Notes: generated from the letters alone by a model not told the origin. A stretch of DNA of 64,000 nt from QGON01 sp963691905 (GCA_963691905.1 OY829894.1:310001-374000); one strand, 5' to 3'; shown: positions 26,567-36,131, counted from the stretch's first letter. Translations and numbers: made by a program.

Positions 26567-27652
26567 ATGAGTGACAACGATAAGCTGGAGGCAATCCGCG
26601 AGCGTATCGATTCCCTGGATCAGCAGATTCAGCAACTGATAAATGCCCGTGCAGCAGCGGCCCAGGAGGTTGCCGATATCAAGCTGGCAGCAGATCCCGA
26701 TGCGCAATTCTACCGCCCGGAGCGCGAGGCGGAGGTGCTGCGTCGGGTCAAGGCCCGCAATACCGGCCCGTTGGATGGTGAAGAGGTGGCGCGTCTGTTT
26801 CGCGAGATCATGTCCGCCTGCCTGGCACTGGAGCAACCCCTCAAGATTGCATTTCTTGGTCCGGAAGGTACCTTTACCCAGGCAGCAGCCCTCAAACACT
26901 TTGGCCATTCGGTCAAAACAACATCCCTGGGTTCCATCCCCGACGTGTTTCGAGAGGTGGAATCCGGTATCTGCCAATATGGCGTGGTGCCGGTGGAAAA
27001 TTCCACAGAGGGGGTGATCAGCCATACACTGGATACCTTTCTCTCTTCTCCATTGATGATTTGTGGGGAGGTCTCCCTGCGTATCAATCACAATCTGTTG
27101 AGCCATGAGACCGATTTGGATGCGATCAAGACGGTCTATTCACATCAGCAATCCCTGGCCCAATGCCGCAGCTGGCTTGATCATCATCTGCCACGCGCTG
27201 AACGCGTTGCTGTGGGGAGTAACGCAGAAGCGGCCAGGATGGCTTCGGGTGCATCGGGTTGTGCGGCTGTCGCCGGTGAGACCGCGGCGGAAGTCTATGC
27301 GCTGCCGGTGCTGGCGAGCAATATTGAGGATGAGCCGGGTAACACCACACGTTTCCTGGTCATAGGCAACAAGGATGCGGCAGCGAGTGGTGAAGATAAA
27401 ACCAGTCTGCTTTTTTCCATTCGTAACGTGGCCGGTGGCCTGCACACGATCCTCTCCCCTTTTGCCGAACATGGCATCAGCATGACGCGCATCGAATCAC
27501 GGCCGTCGAGACGTGGCAGATGGGATTACGTCTTTTTTGTCGACATCAATGGTCATCGTAATGATCAATCGATAGCAGAGGCGCTGGCCGAGCTGGAAAA
27601 GAAAGCGAGCCTGTTCAAAGTGCTGGGCTCCTATCCAAGGGCTGTTTTGTAA
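26567..27652 (+). CDS. pheA: Chorismate mutase / prephenate dehydratase (P-protein)
   Basis: This 361-residue bifunctional enzyme has an AroQ chorismate mutase at residues 1-90 (LEAIRERIDSLDQQIQQLI) and prephenate dehydratase from about 95 (KIAFLGPEGTFTQAAALKHF, VPVENSTEGVISHTLD, NTTRFLVIG). A C-terminal ACT domain follows, with GISMTRIESRPSRRGRWDY, the phenylalanine-binding ESRP motif. It converts chorismate to phenylpyruvate. It follows serA by 31 bases. Confidence 0.97.
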   Translation: MSDNDKLEAIRERIDSLDQQIQQLINARAAAAQEVADIKLAADPDAQFYRPEREAEVLRRVKARNTGPLDGEEVARLFREIMSACLALEQPLKIAFLGPEGTFTQAAALKHFGHSVKTTSLGSIPDVFREVESGICQYGVVPVENSTEGVISHTLDTFLSSPLMICGEVSLRINHNLLSHETDLDAIKTVYSHQQSLAQCRSWLDHHLPRAERVAVGSNAEAARMASGASGCAAVAGETAAEVYALPVLASNIEDEPGNTTRFLVIGNKDAAASGEDKTSLLFSIRNVAGGLHTILSPFAEHGISMTRIESRPSRRGRWDYVFFVDINGHRNDQSIAEALAELEKKASLFKVLGSYPRAVL

Positions 27653-27719
27653 ATGGAATGGGGTTGGAGTCAAATTTGACTCTACATAAAGCACAAATCG
27701 CCAATAATCAACCGCTTGG

Positions 27720-27800
27720 GTAGGTTGGGTTAGGCTGTCTTTTCGGCCGTAACCCAACAATGTGCGCCAATATTGTCGTGTTACGCTACGCTACTGTTTA
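27720..27800. repeat. Dispersed repeat, family D (GTAGGTTGGGTTA)
   Basis: GTAGGTTGGGTTAGGC (from 27720) faces GGCCGTAACCCAACA with an 8-base loop. Decayed flanking palindromic bits run on to about 27800. Larger relatives are at 35903 and 61176. It occupies most of the gap between pheA and hisC; nothing else is evident there. Confidence 0.7.
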
Positions 27801-27880
27801 TTAAGGGGTATTTGGCAATTATTGATCATACGAACATTGTTGCCTTTAGTCAGTGTCATTTGTCTCCGAATTATTAGTCC

Positions 27881-28981
27881 ATGAACCGATTCATTGAAAA
27901 TGTTACTCCCGGTATCGCTGAACTGACGCCCTATGTTCCAGGGAAACCTATCTCCGAACTGGAGCGGGAGTTAGGCATCAGTCACTCGGTAAAGCTTGCT
28001 TCCAATGAAAACCCGTTGGGTGCCAGTTCTAAAGTGGCAGCGGCGATCGGGCGGTCGATAGCGGAATTGGCCCGTTATCCCGATGGAGGGGGACATGACC
28101 TGCGGTTTGCATTGGGGGTAAAGCATGACGTGGATCCGGCATGCATCACCCTCGGCAACGGCTCCAACGATGTGCTGGATATGATCGCCCGGGTCTTTTT
28201 GGCGCCGGGAAGCGAGTCTCTCTTCTCCCAGTATGCCTTCGCTGTCTATCCCATCAGCAGTCAGGCTGCGGGGGCGAAACTTGTGGTCGCACCTGCCGAT
28301 GATTACGGCCACGATCTGGATGCGATGCGGCTGCGCATCACTGACTCTACCCGTGTCATCTGGATTGCAAACCCCAACAACCCCACCGGCACCTGGCTCG
28401 AAGCTGGTGCACTCAGGGCGTTTCTCGCTGCTGTTCCAGAAAATGTCATTGTTGTGGTGGATGAGGCCTACAGCGAGTATGTGACTCAGGAAACCTATCC
28501 GGATGTTTCCCAGTGGCTCGAAGACTTTCCCAATCTGGTAGTCACCCGTACCTTCTCGAAGGCCTATGGGCTGGCCGCACTAAGGGTTGGTTACGGCATC
28601 AGTCATCCCGACATGGCGGAACTGCTCAACCGGGTGCGCCAACCTTTCAATGTGAACAGTTTTGCTCAGGTGGGTGCATTGGCGGCGCTGGAGGACCAGG
28701 CATTTATCCAATTAGCGGTTGAGGCCAATCTGGCAGGTTTGGCACAATTGATCGAGGGCTTTGAAGCACTGGGTCTTGGTTATATCCCCTCGGTGGGAAA
28801 TTTCATCACGGTAGAATTGGGTTGTTCCGGCGTAGAGATCGATCAGGCTCTGTTGCGGGAGGGTTGTATCGCACGGCCCGTAGCTAACTACGGGATGCCG
28901 ACTCACCTGCGGGTCACCGTGGGGTTGCCGGAAGAGAACCGGCGTTTTCTGGATGCTCTGAAAAAGGTGCTGGGACGATGA
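27881..28981 (+). CDS. hisC: Histidinol-phosphate aminotransferase HisC
   Basis: This 366-residue class I/II aminotransferase has ASNENPLGAS, ANPNNPTGTW, the VVVDEAYSEY strand and the PLP lysine in RTFSKAYGLAALRVGYG. It transaminates imidazole acetol phosphate. Within this aromatic operon the enzyme may also act on phenylpyruvate and hydroxyphenylpyruvate, as described for family members. Its stop overlaps the tyrA start (ATGA). Confidence 0.95.
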   Translation: MNRFIENVTPGIAELTPYVPGKPISELERELGISHSVKLASNENPLGASSKVAAAIGRSIAELARYPDGGGHDLRFALGVKHDVDPACITLGNGSNDVLDMIARVFLAPGSESLFSQYAFAVYPISSQAAGAKLVVAPADDYGHDLDAMRLRITDSTRVIWIANPNNPTGTWLEAGALRAFLAAVPENVIVVVDEAYSEYVTQETYPDVSQWLEDFPNLVVTRTFSKAYGLAALRVGYGISHPDMAELLNRVRQPFNVNSFAQVGALAALEDQAFIQLAVEANLAGLAQLIEGFEALGLGYIPSVGNFITVELGCSGVEIDQALLREGCIARPVANYGMPTHLRVTVGLPEENRRFLDALKKVLGR

Positions 28982-29844
28982 TCAGAAAACTTGCCATCAT
29001 CGGGGTCGGTTTGATTGGCGGATCCATGGCCCGCGCCCTGCGTGAAGAGGGTGTGGTACAGGAGATCGTCGGTTGCGGACGTAGCAAGCCTAACCTGGAG
29101 CGGGCGGTTGAACTGGGTGTTATCGATCACTATACCCACGACATCGGTGAAGCTGTCAGGGGGGCGGATTTGATTGTCCTGGCAGTACCGCTGGGTGCAA
29201 TGGAAGCAACTTTTCGTGTCATGCAGGGCCATCTTGCAGACGATGCGGTGATCACCGATGTGGGCAGCGTAAAAGGCAGTGTTGTCGAGGACGCAGTCAA
29301 GGTCTTTGGTGAGATCCCTGCCTTCCTGGTGCCGGGTCACCCTATTGCCGGTACCGAGCGGAGTGGTGTCGAGGCGTCGTTTCCGGAGCTGTTTCGCAAC
29401 CGCCGGGTGATCCTGACGCCGCTGGACAACACCGATCCGCAAGCGTTGCAGAAGGTCGAACAGGTATGGCGGCACTGTGGTGCTGATCTCAGCTATATGG
29501 CTGTGGCGCATCACGATGAGGTGCTGGCTGCGACCAGTCATCTTCCCCATATGCTGGCCTACAGTCTCGTGGACAGCCTGGCGCGCATGAAAGAGAACGA
29601 CGAGATCTTTCGCTATGCAGCGGGTGGTTTTCGGGACTTTACCCGTATCGCCTCCAGCAACCCGGTCATGTGGCGGGATATCTGTCTGGCAAACCGTGAG
29701 GCGCTGGGCGGTATGTTGAAGCGTTTTGCCGACGAGTTGCATGGTATGGCGGATGCACTGGAAAAAGACGACGCCGAGGGTCTGCTTGAAATCTTTGAGC
29801 GTGCCAAGGCGGCACGGGATCGTTATATCGACGGGGTAGAGTAG
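28978..29844 (+). CDS. tyrA: Prephenate dehydrogenase TyrA
   Basis: This 288-residue NAD(P)-dependent dehydrogenase has IIGVGLIGGSMARAL at residues 7-21, TDVGSVKGSVV, GHPIAGTERSGVEA and the AVAHHDEVLAATSHLPH active-site helix. It makes 4-hydroxyphenylpyruvate for tyrosine. It overlaps hisC by 4 bases. It is not fused to aroA here, unlike in Pseudomonas; a 93-base gap with a hairpin separates them. Confidence 0.95.
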   Translation: MIRKLAIIGVGLIGGSMARALREEGVVQEIVGCGRSKPNLERAVELGVIDHYTHDIGEAVRGADLIVLAVPLGAMEATFRVMQGHLADDAVITDVGSVKGSVVEDAVKVFGEIPAFLVPGHPIAGTERSGVEASFPELFRNRRVILTPLDNTDPQALQKVEQVWRHCGADLSYMAVAHHDEVLAATSHLPHMLAYSLVDSLARMKENDEIFRYAAGGFRDFTRIASSNPVMWRDICLANREALGGMLKRFADELHGMADALEKDDAEGLLEIFERAKAARDRYIDGVE

Positions 29845-29859
29845 AGTCTCCATTCATCC

Positions 29860-29897
29860 GTAGGCCCGATCAAGCGCAGCGGATCGGGCGTTTTCGC
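29860..29897 (+). terminator. Family A repeat acting as hairpin between tyrA and aroA
   Basis: GCCCGATC and GATCGGGC enclose AAGCGCAGCG and are followed by GTTTTC. This is a half-unit of the repeat seen at 1943 and 38432 and has the shape of an intrinsic terminator or attenuator. Confidence 0.6.
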
Positions 29898-29937
29898 TAT
29901 CCCTCCAACTGTTCAAATGTATGTGAGAGAAAAATAG

Positions 29938-31263
29938 TTGAACGCATCATCGAACATCAAATTTCACGTCAAACCCGGCGGCAGTCTCACCGGCAGCCTG
30001 CGGGTGCCGGGTGACAAATCGATCTCCCACCGCTCCATCATGCTCGGTTCTCTGGCCGAGGGTGTGACTGAAGTGACCGGTTTTCTCGAAGGAGAGGACA
30101 GTCTGGCGACCCTCAACGCCTTTCGCCGGATGGGGGTTGAAATAGTGGGGCCGGACGCAGGCAAGGTGGTGATCCACGGCGTCGGGAAACACGGTCTCAA
30201 GGCACCAGATGTCCCTCTTGACCTGGGCAACTCCGGAACCTCGATGCGGCTGCTCTCCGGTCTGCTGGCAGGGCAGGGCTTTGAAGTCACCCTCAGTGGC
30301 GACAGCTCTCTCTCCGGACGGCCGATGAAACGGGTCACCGAACCTCTGGCGCAGATGGGGGCAAAGATCGATACCGCCGAAGGGGGAACTGCTCCTTTGG
30401 TCATCCATGCCAATCGCTCGATGCAGGGCATGGACTACAAATTACCGATGGCCAGTGCCCAGGTGAAATCCTGTGTGCTGCTGGCGGGACTCTATGCAAC
30501 AGGTGAAACCTGTGTCACCGAACCGGCACCGACCCGTGACCATACCGAACGTATGCTGGAGGGGTTTGGTTATGAGATCAGGCGTGAAGGGGCGCAGGCC
30601 TGCCTGACTGGTGGAGGGAAGCTGTCCGCCTGCAATATCGATGTCCCGGCAGACATCTCTTCCGCCACCTTCTTTATGGTTGGCGCGACAATTGCTGAAG
30701 GCTCGGATGTCACCCTGGAGCATGTCGGTATCAACCCGACCCGGGATGGCGTCATCAATATCCTGCGACTGATGGGCGCGCGGATCGAGGTCTTCAATGA
30801 GCGAACCGTGGGCGGTGAGCCAGTGGCGGATATCCGGGTGCGCTCCAGTCGACTCAAAGGTATCCGTATTCCTGAAGACCAGGTGCCCCTGGCCATCGAT
30901 GAATTTCCGGCCATCTTTGTTGCCGCCGCCTGCGCCGAGGGGGAGACCGTTCTCACAGGTGCCGAGGAGTTGCGTGTCAAGGAGAGTGACCGCATACAGG
31001 TGATGGCCGACGGGCTGAATACACTGGGCATAGATGCCAACGCGACGCCTGACGGCATTGTCATACAGGGTGGGACAATCCAGGGTGGCAGTGTCGACAG
31101 TCATGGTGATCACCGCATTGCCATGTCCTTTGCCATGGCGGCGCTGCGTGCTACAGGAGATATCCACATCGACGACTGCGCCAATGTGAATACCTCGTTT
31201 CCCGGCTTTACCGGTCTGGCCGGCGGGGCAGGGCTGCGTATCAGCAGTTTGGAGGATGCTTGA
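29938..31263 (+). CDS. aroA: 3-phosphoshikimate 1-carboxyvinyltransferase (EPSP synthase)
   Basis: This 441-residue protein starts at TTG behind a weak GAGAGAAA ribosome site. The family motifs are PGDKSISHRSIMLGSLAEG (about 24-42), LGNSGTSMRLLSGLLAGQ and VKESDRIQVMADGL. It adds PEP to shikimate 3-phosphate. The GNSGTSMR motif and overall pattern fit the Pseudomonas-type class better than E. coli. It is followed by cmk with 2 bases between. Confidence 0.96.
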   Translation: MNASSNIKFHVKPGGSLTGSLRVPGDKSISHRSIMLGSLAEGVTEVTGFLEGEDSLATLNAFRRMGVEIVGPDAGKVVIHGVGKHGLKAPDVPLDLGNSGTSMRLLSGLLAGQGFEVTLSGDSSLSGRPMKRVTEPLAQMGAKIDTAEGGTAPLVIHANRSMQGMDYKLPMASAQVKSCVLLAGLYATGETCVTEPAPTRDHTERMLEGFGYEIRREGAQACLTGGGKLSACNIDVPADISSATFFMVGATIAEGSDVTLEHVGINPTRDGVINILRLMGARIEVFNERTVGGEPVADIRVRSSRLKGIRIPEDQVPLAIDEFPAIFVAAACAEGETVLTGAEELRVKESDRIQVMADGLNTLGIDANATPDGIVIQGGTIQGGSVDSHGDHRIAMSFAMAALRATGDIHIDDCANVNTSFPGFTGLAGGAGLRISSLEDA

Positions 31264-31265
31264 CC

Positions 31266-31934
31266 ATGGTTCGGGTGATTACTATCGATGGGCCCTCCGG
31301 CTCGGGCAAGGGCACCATTACTCAACAGGTGGCAGAGGCTACCGGCTGGCGCATTCTGGACAGCGGCGCGATCTACCGAGTGCTGGGGCTGATGGCTGAT
31401 CGTGCTGGCATCAGTGTCGATCATATCGGCAAACTTGCAAAAATGGCGGAAAAGATGCCGCTCTCCTTCGATGGAGAGCGGGTTTTGCTGGATGGCGAGG
31501 ATGTCACTGACGCAATTCGCACCGAGACAGCGGGAAATGCGGCCTCCAAAGTGGCTGCGGTGCCGCAGGTGCGCACCGCGCTGTTGCAGTGGCAGCGCAA
31601 CTATGCACAACCTCCCGGTCTGGTGGCTGATGGGAGGGATATGGGAACGGTCGTCTTCCCCGCAGCAGAGGTCAAAATTTTCCTCACAGCGAGCGCAGAA
31701 GAACGTGCCCTTCGTCGCTATAAACAGTTGAAAGACAAGGGATTGAGTGTTAATCTCGCCCGTCTCACTACGGAGATCCAGGAGCGTGATGAACGCGACA
31801 GGAATCGTAGCGTGGCACCACTCACAGCGTCGGAGACGGCGCTGGAGCTGGATTCCACTGAGATGACCATTGATGAGGTTGTCGAGAAGGTAATGGAAAA
31901 GGTGCGTTTCACCTTTTCCGATCTCAGCGTCTGA
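31266..31934 (+). CDS. cmk: Cytidylate kinase
   Basis: This 222-residue CMP kinase starts with VRVITIDGPSGSGKGTITQQ (P-loop GPSGSGKG). I chose the ATG at 31266, just after the aroA stop, rather than the TTG that overlaps it. DGRDMGTVVFP and the SAEERALRRYKQL lid segment follow. It phosphorylates CMP and dCMP. cmk before rpsA is the standard gammaproteobacterial order. Confidence 0.96.
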   Translation: MVRVITIDGPSGSGKGTITQQVAEATGWRILDSGAIYRVLGLMADRAGISVDHIGKLAKMAEKMPLSFDGERVLLDGEDVTDAIRTETAGNAASKVAAVPQVRTALLQWQRNYAQPPGLVADGRDMGTVVFPAAEVKIFLTASAEERALRRYKQLKDKGLSVNLARLTTEIQERDERDRNRSVAPLTASETALELDSTEMTIDEVVEKVMEKVRFTFSDLSV

Positions 31935-32003
31935 CCATTGATGGCAACGGCAGTAGCCGAATAAGCGGCTGGATCGACCAGCTATTTTTTAACCATTAAC
32001 CTG

Positions 32004-32044
32004 GCAGGTTTTTACAACTGCCTGTGCAACCGTTCAGCGTTGCA
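32004..32044 (+). promoter_or_regulatory. Structured leader of rpsA (candidate S1 autoregulation site)
   Basis: Two small hairpins precede rpsA: GGCAG/CTGCC (32004-32023) and GCAAC/GTTGC (32027-32044). Only a weak AGGA lies near the ATG. In E. coli, rpsA translation likewise depends on leader stem-loops instead of a strong Shine-Dalgarno. The parallel is inference. Confidence 0.4.
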
Positions 32045-32058
32045 GGAAATCCAAACCC

Positions 32059-33735
32059 ATGACCGAAAGTTTTGCAGAATTATTTGAGGAGAGCCTCTCC
32101 AATACCCAGCTTCGCCCCGGTAGCATCGTTATTGGCACGGTGCTGGACATCACCTCCGAATCCGTCATCGTCAATGCCGGACTCAAGTCCGAAGGCGTGA
32201 TCCCGCGTTCCCAGTTCCTTAATCTGGATGGCGAGATCGAAGTCAACATCGGTGATCAGGTTGAAGTCGCCCTGGATGCCGTGGAAGACGGCTTCGGCGC
32301 GACCAGGCTCTCCCGCGAAAAGGCCAAGCGCAACCAGGCCTGGAAAGTGCTGGAAACGGCATTTGAAGCAGAAGAGACCATTCACGGCCGTATCAACGGC
32401 AAGGTCAAGGGTGGATTTACCGTCGAGCTCGGCGATATCCGTGCATTCCTGCCAGGTTCGCTGGTGGACGTGCGTCCGGTACGCGACACCGCATATCTCG
32501 AAGGCAAGGATCTCGAATTCAAGGTGATCAAGCTGGATCAGCGCCGCAACAACGTGGTGGTTTCCCGCCGCGCCGTGGTGGAGCAGGAGTACAGCGCAGA
32601 GCGCGAGAAGCTGTTGGAGACTCTGGAAGAGGGTCAGCAGATCAAGGGTATCGTCAAGAACCTTACCGACTACGGTGCATTCGTGGATCTGGGTGGTATC
32701 GACGGCCTGCTGCACATTACCGACATGGCCTGGAAGCGCGTCAAGCATCCTTCCGACGTGGTTGAGATCGGTGATGAGATCGATGTCAAAGTTCTTAAGT
32801 TCGATCGTGAGCGCAACCGTGTCTCCCTGGGTCTGAAGCAGATGGGCGACGATCCGTGGGTCAATCTGGCTCGCCGTTACCCGGAAAACACCCGCATGTT
32901 CGGCAAGATCACCAACATCGCCGATTACGGCTGTTTCGTGGAGATCGAAGAGGGTGTCGAAGGTCTGGTTCACGTCTCCGAAATGGATTGGACCAACAAG
33001 AACATCCACCCCTCCAAGGTTGTCAGTCTGGGTGACGAAGTTGAAGTCATGGTTCTGGATATCGACGAAGAGCGTCGTCGTGTCTCCCTCGGCATCAAAC
33101 AGTGCAAATCCAATCCCTGGGATGAGTTTGCCGCTACCCACAACAAGAACGATCATGTCTCCGGCAACATCAAGTCGATTACCGATTTCGGTATCTTCAT
33201 CGGCCTGGATGGCGGCATCGACGGTCTGGTGCATCTCTCCGATATCTCCTGGGATGATGTCGGCGAAGAGGCAGTGCGTGATTTCAAGAAGGGTGATGAG
33301 GTTGAAACCGTTGTTCTTTCCGTCGATCCTGAGCGTGAGCGCATCTCCCTCGGCATCAAGCAGCTTGCGAAAGACCCCTTCTCCGCTTTCGTTGCAGCCA
33401 ATACCAAGGGCAGCCTTGTGAACGGTGTGGTTGCCGAAGTTGATCCACGAGGCGCTGTCATCACTCTGGCGGATGGCGTTGAAGGTTACTTGCGTGCCTC
33501 TGAACTCTCCCGCGACCGCGTCGAAGATGCGCGCAGCGTGTTAAAAGAGGGCGACAAGATTGAGGCGAAGTTCCTTGGTGTCGATCGCAAAAACCGTACA
33601 CTCTCTCTCTCTATCAAGGCGAAGGATGCGGATGAAGAGACTGCAGCTATCAAGGGTTATGCCCGTGATGCGGCAACCAGCGCACCGACCCTCGGTGATT
33701 TGCTGAAAGAGCAGATGGACAACCAGGGCGACTGA
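32059..33735 (+). CDS. rpsA: 30S ribosomal protein S1
   Basis: This 558-residue protein has six S1/OB repeats. Typical repeat cores are GTVLDITSESVIVNAGLKSEG, GIVKNLTDYGAFVDLGGIDG, GKITNIADYGCFVEIEEGVEG and GNIKSITDFGIFIGLDGGIDG. It binds mRNA and is needed for initiation on structured leaders. The length is that of E. coli S1 (557). Confidence 0.98.
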   Translation: MTESFAELFEESLSNTQLRPGSIVIGTVLDITSESVIVNAGLKSEGVIPRSQFLNLDGEIEVNIGDQVEVALDAVEDGFGATRLSREKAKRNQAWKVLETAFEAEETIHGRINGKVKGGFTVELGDIRAFLPGSLVDVRPVRDTAYLEGKDLEFKVIKLDQRRNNVVVSRRAVVEQEYSAEREKLLETLEEGQQIKGIVKNLTDYGAFVDLGGIDGLLHITDMAWKRVKHPSDVVEIGDEIDVKVLKFDRERNRVSLGLKQMGDDPWVNLARRYPENTRMFGKITNIADYGCFVEIEEGVEGLVHVSEMDWTNKNIHPSKVVSLGDEVEVMVLDIDEERRRVSLGIKQCKSNPWDEFAATHNKNDHVSGNIKSITDFGIFIGLDGGIDGLVHLSDISWDDVGEEAVRDFKKGDEVETVVLSVDPERERISLGIKQLAKDPFSAFVAANTKGSLVNGVVAEVDPRGAVITLADGVEGYLRASELSRDRVEDARSVLKEGDKIEAKFLGVDRKNRTLSLSIKAKDADEETAAIKGYARDAATSAPTLGDLLKEQMDNQGD

Positions 33736-33765
33736 TTTTCGATAAATTCAGTAGTCTGACAATGC

Positions 33766-33788
33766 GGGGGCCGGGGTTGCCGGCCCCC
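33766..33788 (+). terminator. GC-rich hairpin between rpsA and ihfB
   Basis: GGGGGCCGG and CCGGCCCCC form a 9-base stem around GGTTG. It is followed by AATAATC rather than a T-run, so it may stabilise the rpsA mRNA or attenuate read-through into ihfB. Confidence 0.5.
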
Positions 33789-33813
33789 AATAATCACTGG
33801 GAAGCTGATAAGA

Positions 33814-34107
33814 ATGACAAAATCCGAGTTGATCGAGATAATCTCTAAAGCGCAGAGCCACCTTGCCTATCGGGATGTGGAGCTTGCGGTAAAGTGCATG
33901 ATCGAGCAGATGAGCCAATCACTCTCATCTGGTGAGCGCATCGAGATTCGGGGTTTTGGCAGCTTTTCACTTCATTATCGGCCGCCGCGTATGGGACGCA
34001 ATCCAAAGACCGGCAGAACAGTCGCGCTTTCAGGAAAGTATGTTCCCCATTTCAAACCGGGAAAGGAGCTGCGCGAGCGCGTGAACAGCGCTATTGAGCA
34101 AGAGTAG
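33814..34107 (+). CDS. ihfB: Integration host factor subunit beta
   Basis: This 97-residue HU/IHF-fold protein begins MTKSELIEII. The DNA-bending arm is GFGSFSLHYRPPRMGRNPKTGRTV, and it ends with the VPHFKPGKELRERVN helix. It pairs with IHF-alpha to bend DNA at specific sites. Its position after rpsA identifies it as the beta subunit. Confidence 0.96.
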   Translation: MTKSELIEIISKAQSHLAYRDVELAVKCMIEQMSQSLSSGERIEIRGFGSFSLHYRPPRMGRNPKTGRTVALSGKYVPHFKPGKELRERVNSAIEQE

Positions 34108-34183
34108 CTGTCTGGCCCCACTATAGTCAGCCGCTTTCCCTGTTGCTGCTCTTTATAGCAGTAACCCTTATCCGGACTCCCCG

Positions 34184-35719
34184 TCATACCTTGAGTGGCC
34201 CACAGGGGATATAGCCGCTCGCTTTGTCATCGCTTTTCAACTCAGCCCGCAACCGTTCGACAATCGTTCGCAGTACGGTGACACGGGCATATTTTTTGTC
34301 GTTTCCCGGGATCAGATGCCAAGGCGCAAATTCTGTGCTTGTGCGGATCACCATCTCGTTGACCGCCAGCTTGTACTCCTCCCACTTCTCCCGGTTTCTC
34401 CAGTCTTCATCGGTTATCTTGTGCTGTTTGTAGGGCGTGGCCTTGCGGGCCTCAAAACGGGCGAGTTGTTCGTCGGCGCTGATATGCAGCCAGAATTTCA
34501 TGACGATGATGCCGCTTTCCGACATCTGCTGCTCGAACTGATTGATCTCTGAATAGGCGCGCTGCCACTCGGGATCGTTGGCAAACCCTTCGACCCGTTC
34601 CACCAGCACACGGCCATACCAGGAACGGTCGAAGATAGTCATACGTCCAGCCCGGGGCAGATGACGCCAGAAACGCCATAGATAGTGGTGCGCTTTCTCC
34701 TCATCGGTGGGTGCAGCAATGGGAATGGTTCGATAGAGACGGGCATCAACTGCGCTGGTAAGACGCCGGATGGCACCGCCCTTACCCCCGGCATCGACGC
34801 CCTCGAAGACCAATACACAGGAACGTTTTTTCTGGTAGGCCTTCCAGGTCAGTTCGTTGGCTTCGGCTTGTAGTTTTTTGAGCTCGGATTTGTAAAGGTC
34901 TCTTTCCTTCGTTTTTGAGAGATCGACTTGATCGAGCAGGGTAATCTGCGCCGATGCCTGATTCGGTAGTGTGGGGGCATGAGACGTGGCCGGGATGCAA
35001 AGAGGTTGAGGCGCCTCCAGGCGGGATTTCATCGCCTCCAACAGTGTCCGGCCAACAGTGAGATCACGGTAATGCTTGTCAGTGGCCTCGATCATATACC
35101 AGGGGGTAGCACCTGTGTCCGTGTGCCGGATGACACGTTCCGCCACCTTTTCAAAATGGCGGTACTGTTGACTGAAACGGGCTTTTTTCGGCAGCATCTT
35201 CCAGCGGCTCTTGTCATCTCTGGAGAGGCTTTTCAGCCGTTTCTTCTGTACTGTTTCCGGCAGGTGAAACCAGAACTTCAGTATCAGCGTGCCATCTTCC
35301 GTGAGCATGCGTTCAAAGTCGGCAATTCGGTTCAACTCCGCATCCAGTTGCGCATCGTCACACTGGTTGCGAAATCTGTGCTCGATGGGCGCCAGATACC
35401 AGCCGCCGAAGAGGATGCTGACATCCCCTTTCGGTGCCAGAGTGCGCCAAAAACGCCAATAGCGGGGGCGCGCCTGCTCCTCATCGGTCTGGTCCCAGAA
35501 GGCAAAAGTCTGCACATTACGGGGGTCGAGCCACTCATTGAGGCGATTGACCACCCCACCTTTACCTGCCCCCTCAACCCCCGCAACGATAATCACAACG
35601 GAAGTATTGGTCTTCCGGATCTCCCGTTGTACGCGAAGCAGTTCAGTGCGCAGATCGGGCTCTTCCGCCTTGTAGACCTCTTTAGAGACTTTTCGACCGA
35701 CTTTGGTGGCTTCGAACAT
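34184..35719 (-). CDS. pap: Polyphosphate:AMP phosphotransferase (PPK2 class II)
   Basis: This protein of about 511 residues has two PPK2 domains. I start it at the ATG at 35719, which has AGGAG upstream; an in-frame start 17 codons earlier lacks support. The first domain has VAGVEGAGKGGVVNRL but a degenerate second half (GGWYLAP). The second has FEGVDAGGKGGAIRRL plus the intact DRSWYGRVLVERVEG, so the C-terminal half should be catalytic, as in class II enzymes. It uses polyphosphate to turn AMP into ADP. It converges with ihfB. Confidence 0.9.
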   Translation of the reverse strand: MFEATKVGRKVSKEVYKAEEPDLRTELLRVQREIRKTNTSVVIIVAGVEGAGKGGVVNRLNEWLDPRNVQTFAFWDQTDEEQARPRYWRFWRTLAPKGDVSILFGGWYLAPIEHRFRNQCDDAQLDAELNRIADFERMLTEDGTLILKFWFHLPETVQKKRLKSLSRDDKSRWKMLPKKARFSQQYRHFEKVAERVIRHTDTGATPWYMIEATDKHYRDLTVGRTLLEAMKSRLEAPQPLCIPATSHAPTLPNQASAQITLLDQVDLSKTKERDLYKSELKKLQAEANELTWKAYQKKRSCVLVFEGVDAGGKGGAIRRLTSAVDARLYRTIPIAAPTDEEKAHHYLWRFWRHLPRAGRMTIFDRSWYGRVLVERVEGFANDPEWQRAYSEINQFEQQMSESGIIVMKFWLHISADEQLARFEARKATPYKQHKITDEDWRNREKWEEYKLAVNEMVIRTSTEFAPWHLIPGNDKKYARVTVLRTIVERLRAELKSDDKASGYIPCGPLKV

Positions 35720-35777
35720 GGCGCTCTCTCCTGGGTGCTCAGTCTGTAATCCATGCTTCAGGACGGACACTTAAGAT

Positions 35778-36131
35778 TAGTGTCCATCCGGAAACAATGT
35801 TTTAACCACAAAGGACACGAAGAGCACGAAGGTAGAAGATTGATTAGCAATAAATTTTCGTAACTATTCAGCATGGTCCTGAATATGCATATGTGCTTTT
35901 TTGTAGGTTGGGTTAGATGCGCATTGTTCAAAACTATCATTTTGTTGCCAAACTTCGCGCGCATCGTAACCCAACATTGGATTGTCGGGTTACGTCGCGC
36001 ACAATCCGCAGTGCCGTATTTGGACCTTGTGCGAACGCACGACTAACCCGACCTACATTGAGTTGTGCTGAACAGTTACAAATTTTCTTCGTGTACTTCG
36101 TGGTTGGATATGGGTTTCCGAATAGACACTA
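35778..36131. repeat. 354-bp nested composite palindrome in the pap-lexA gap
   Basis: The gene-free gap 35720-36227 is mostly one element of concentric inverted repeats. The outermost arms are TAGTGTCCATCCGGAAAC (35778) and its near-complement ending 36131. The next pair is AACCACAAAGGACACGAAG against CTTCGTGTACTTCGTGGTT. Then come GTAACTATTCAGCA against TGCTGAACAGTTAC, and innermost a family D unit (35903-36056, GTAGGTTGGGTTAG to CTAACCCGACCTAC). No convincing protein is encoded. It looks like a non-autonomous MITE-like element or several nested insertions. Confidence 0.75.

Noticed and set aside
32080..33234. Minus-strand open frame of 384 codons opposite rpsA
   Set aside because: Antisense shadow of ribosomal protein S1, caused by biased codon usage; no domain pattern.
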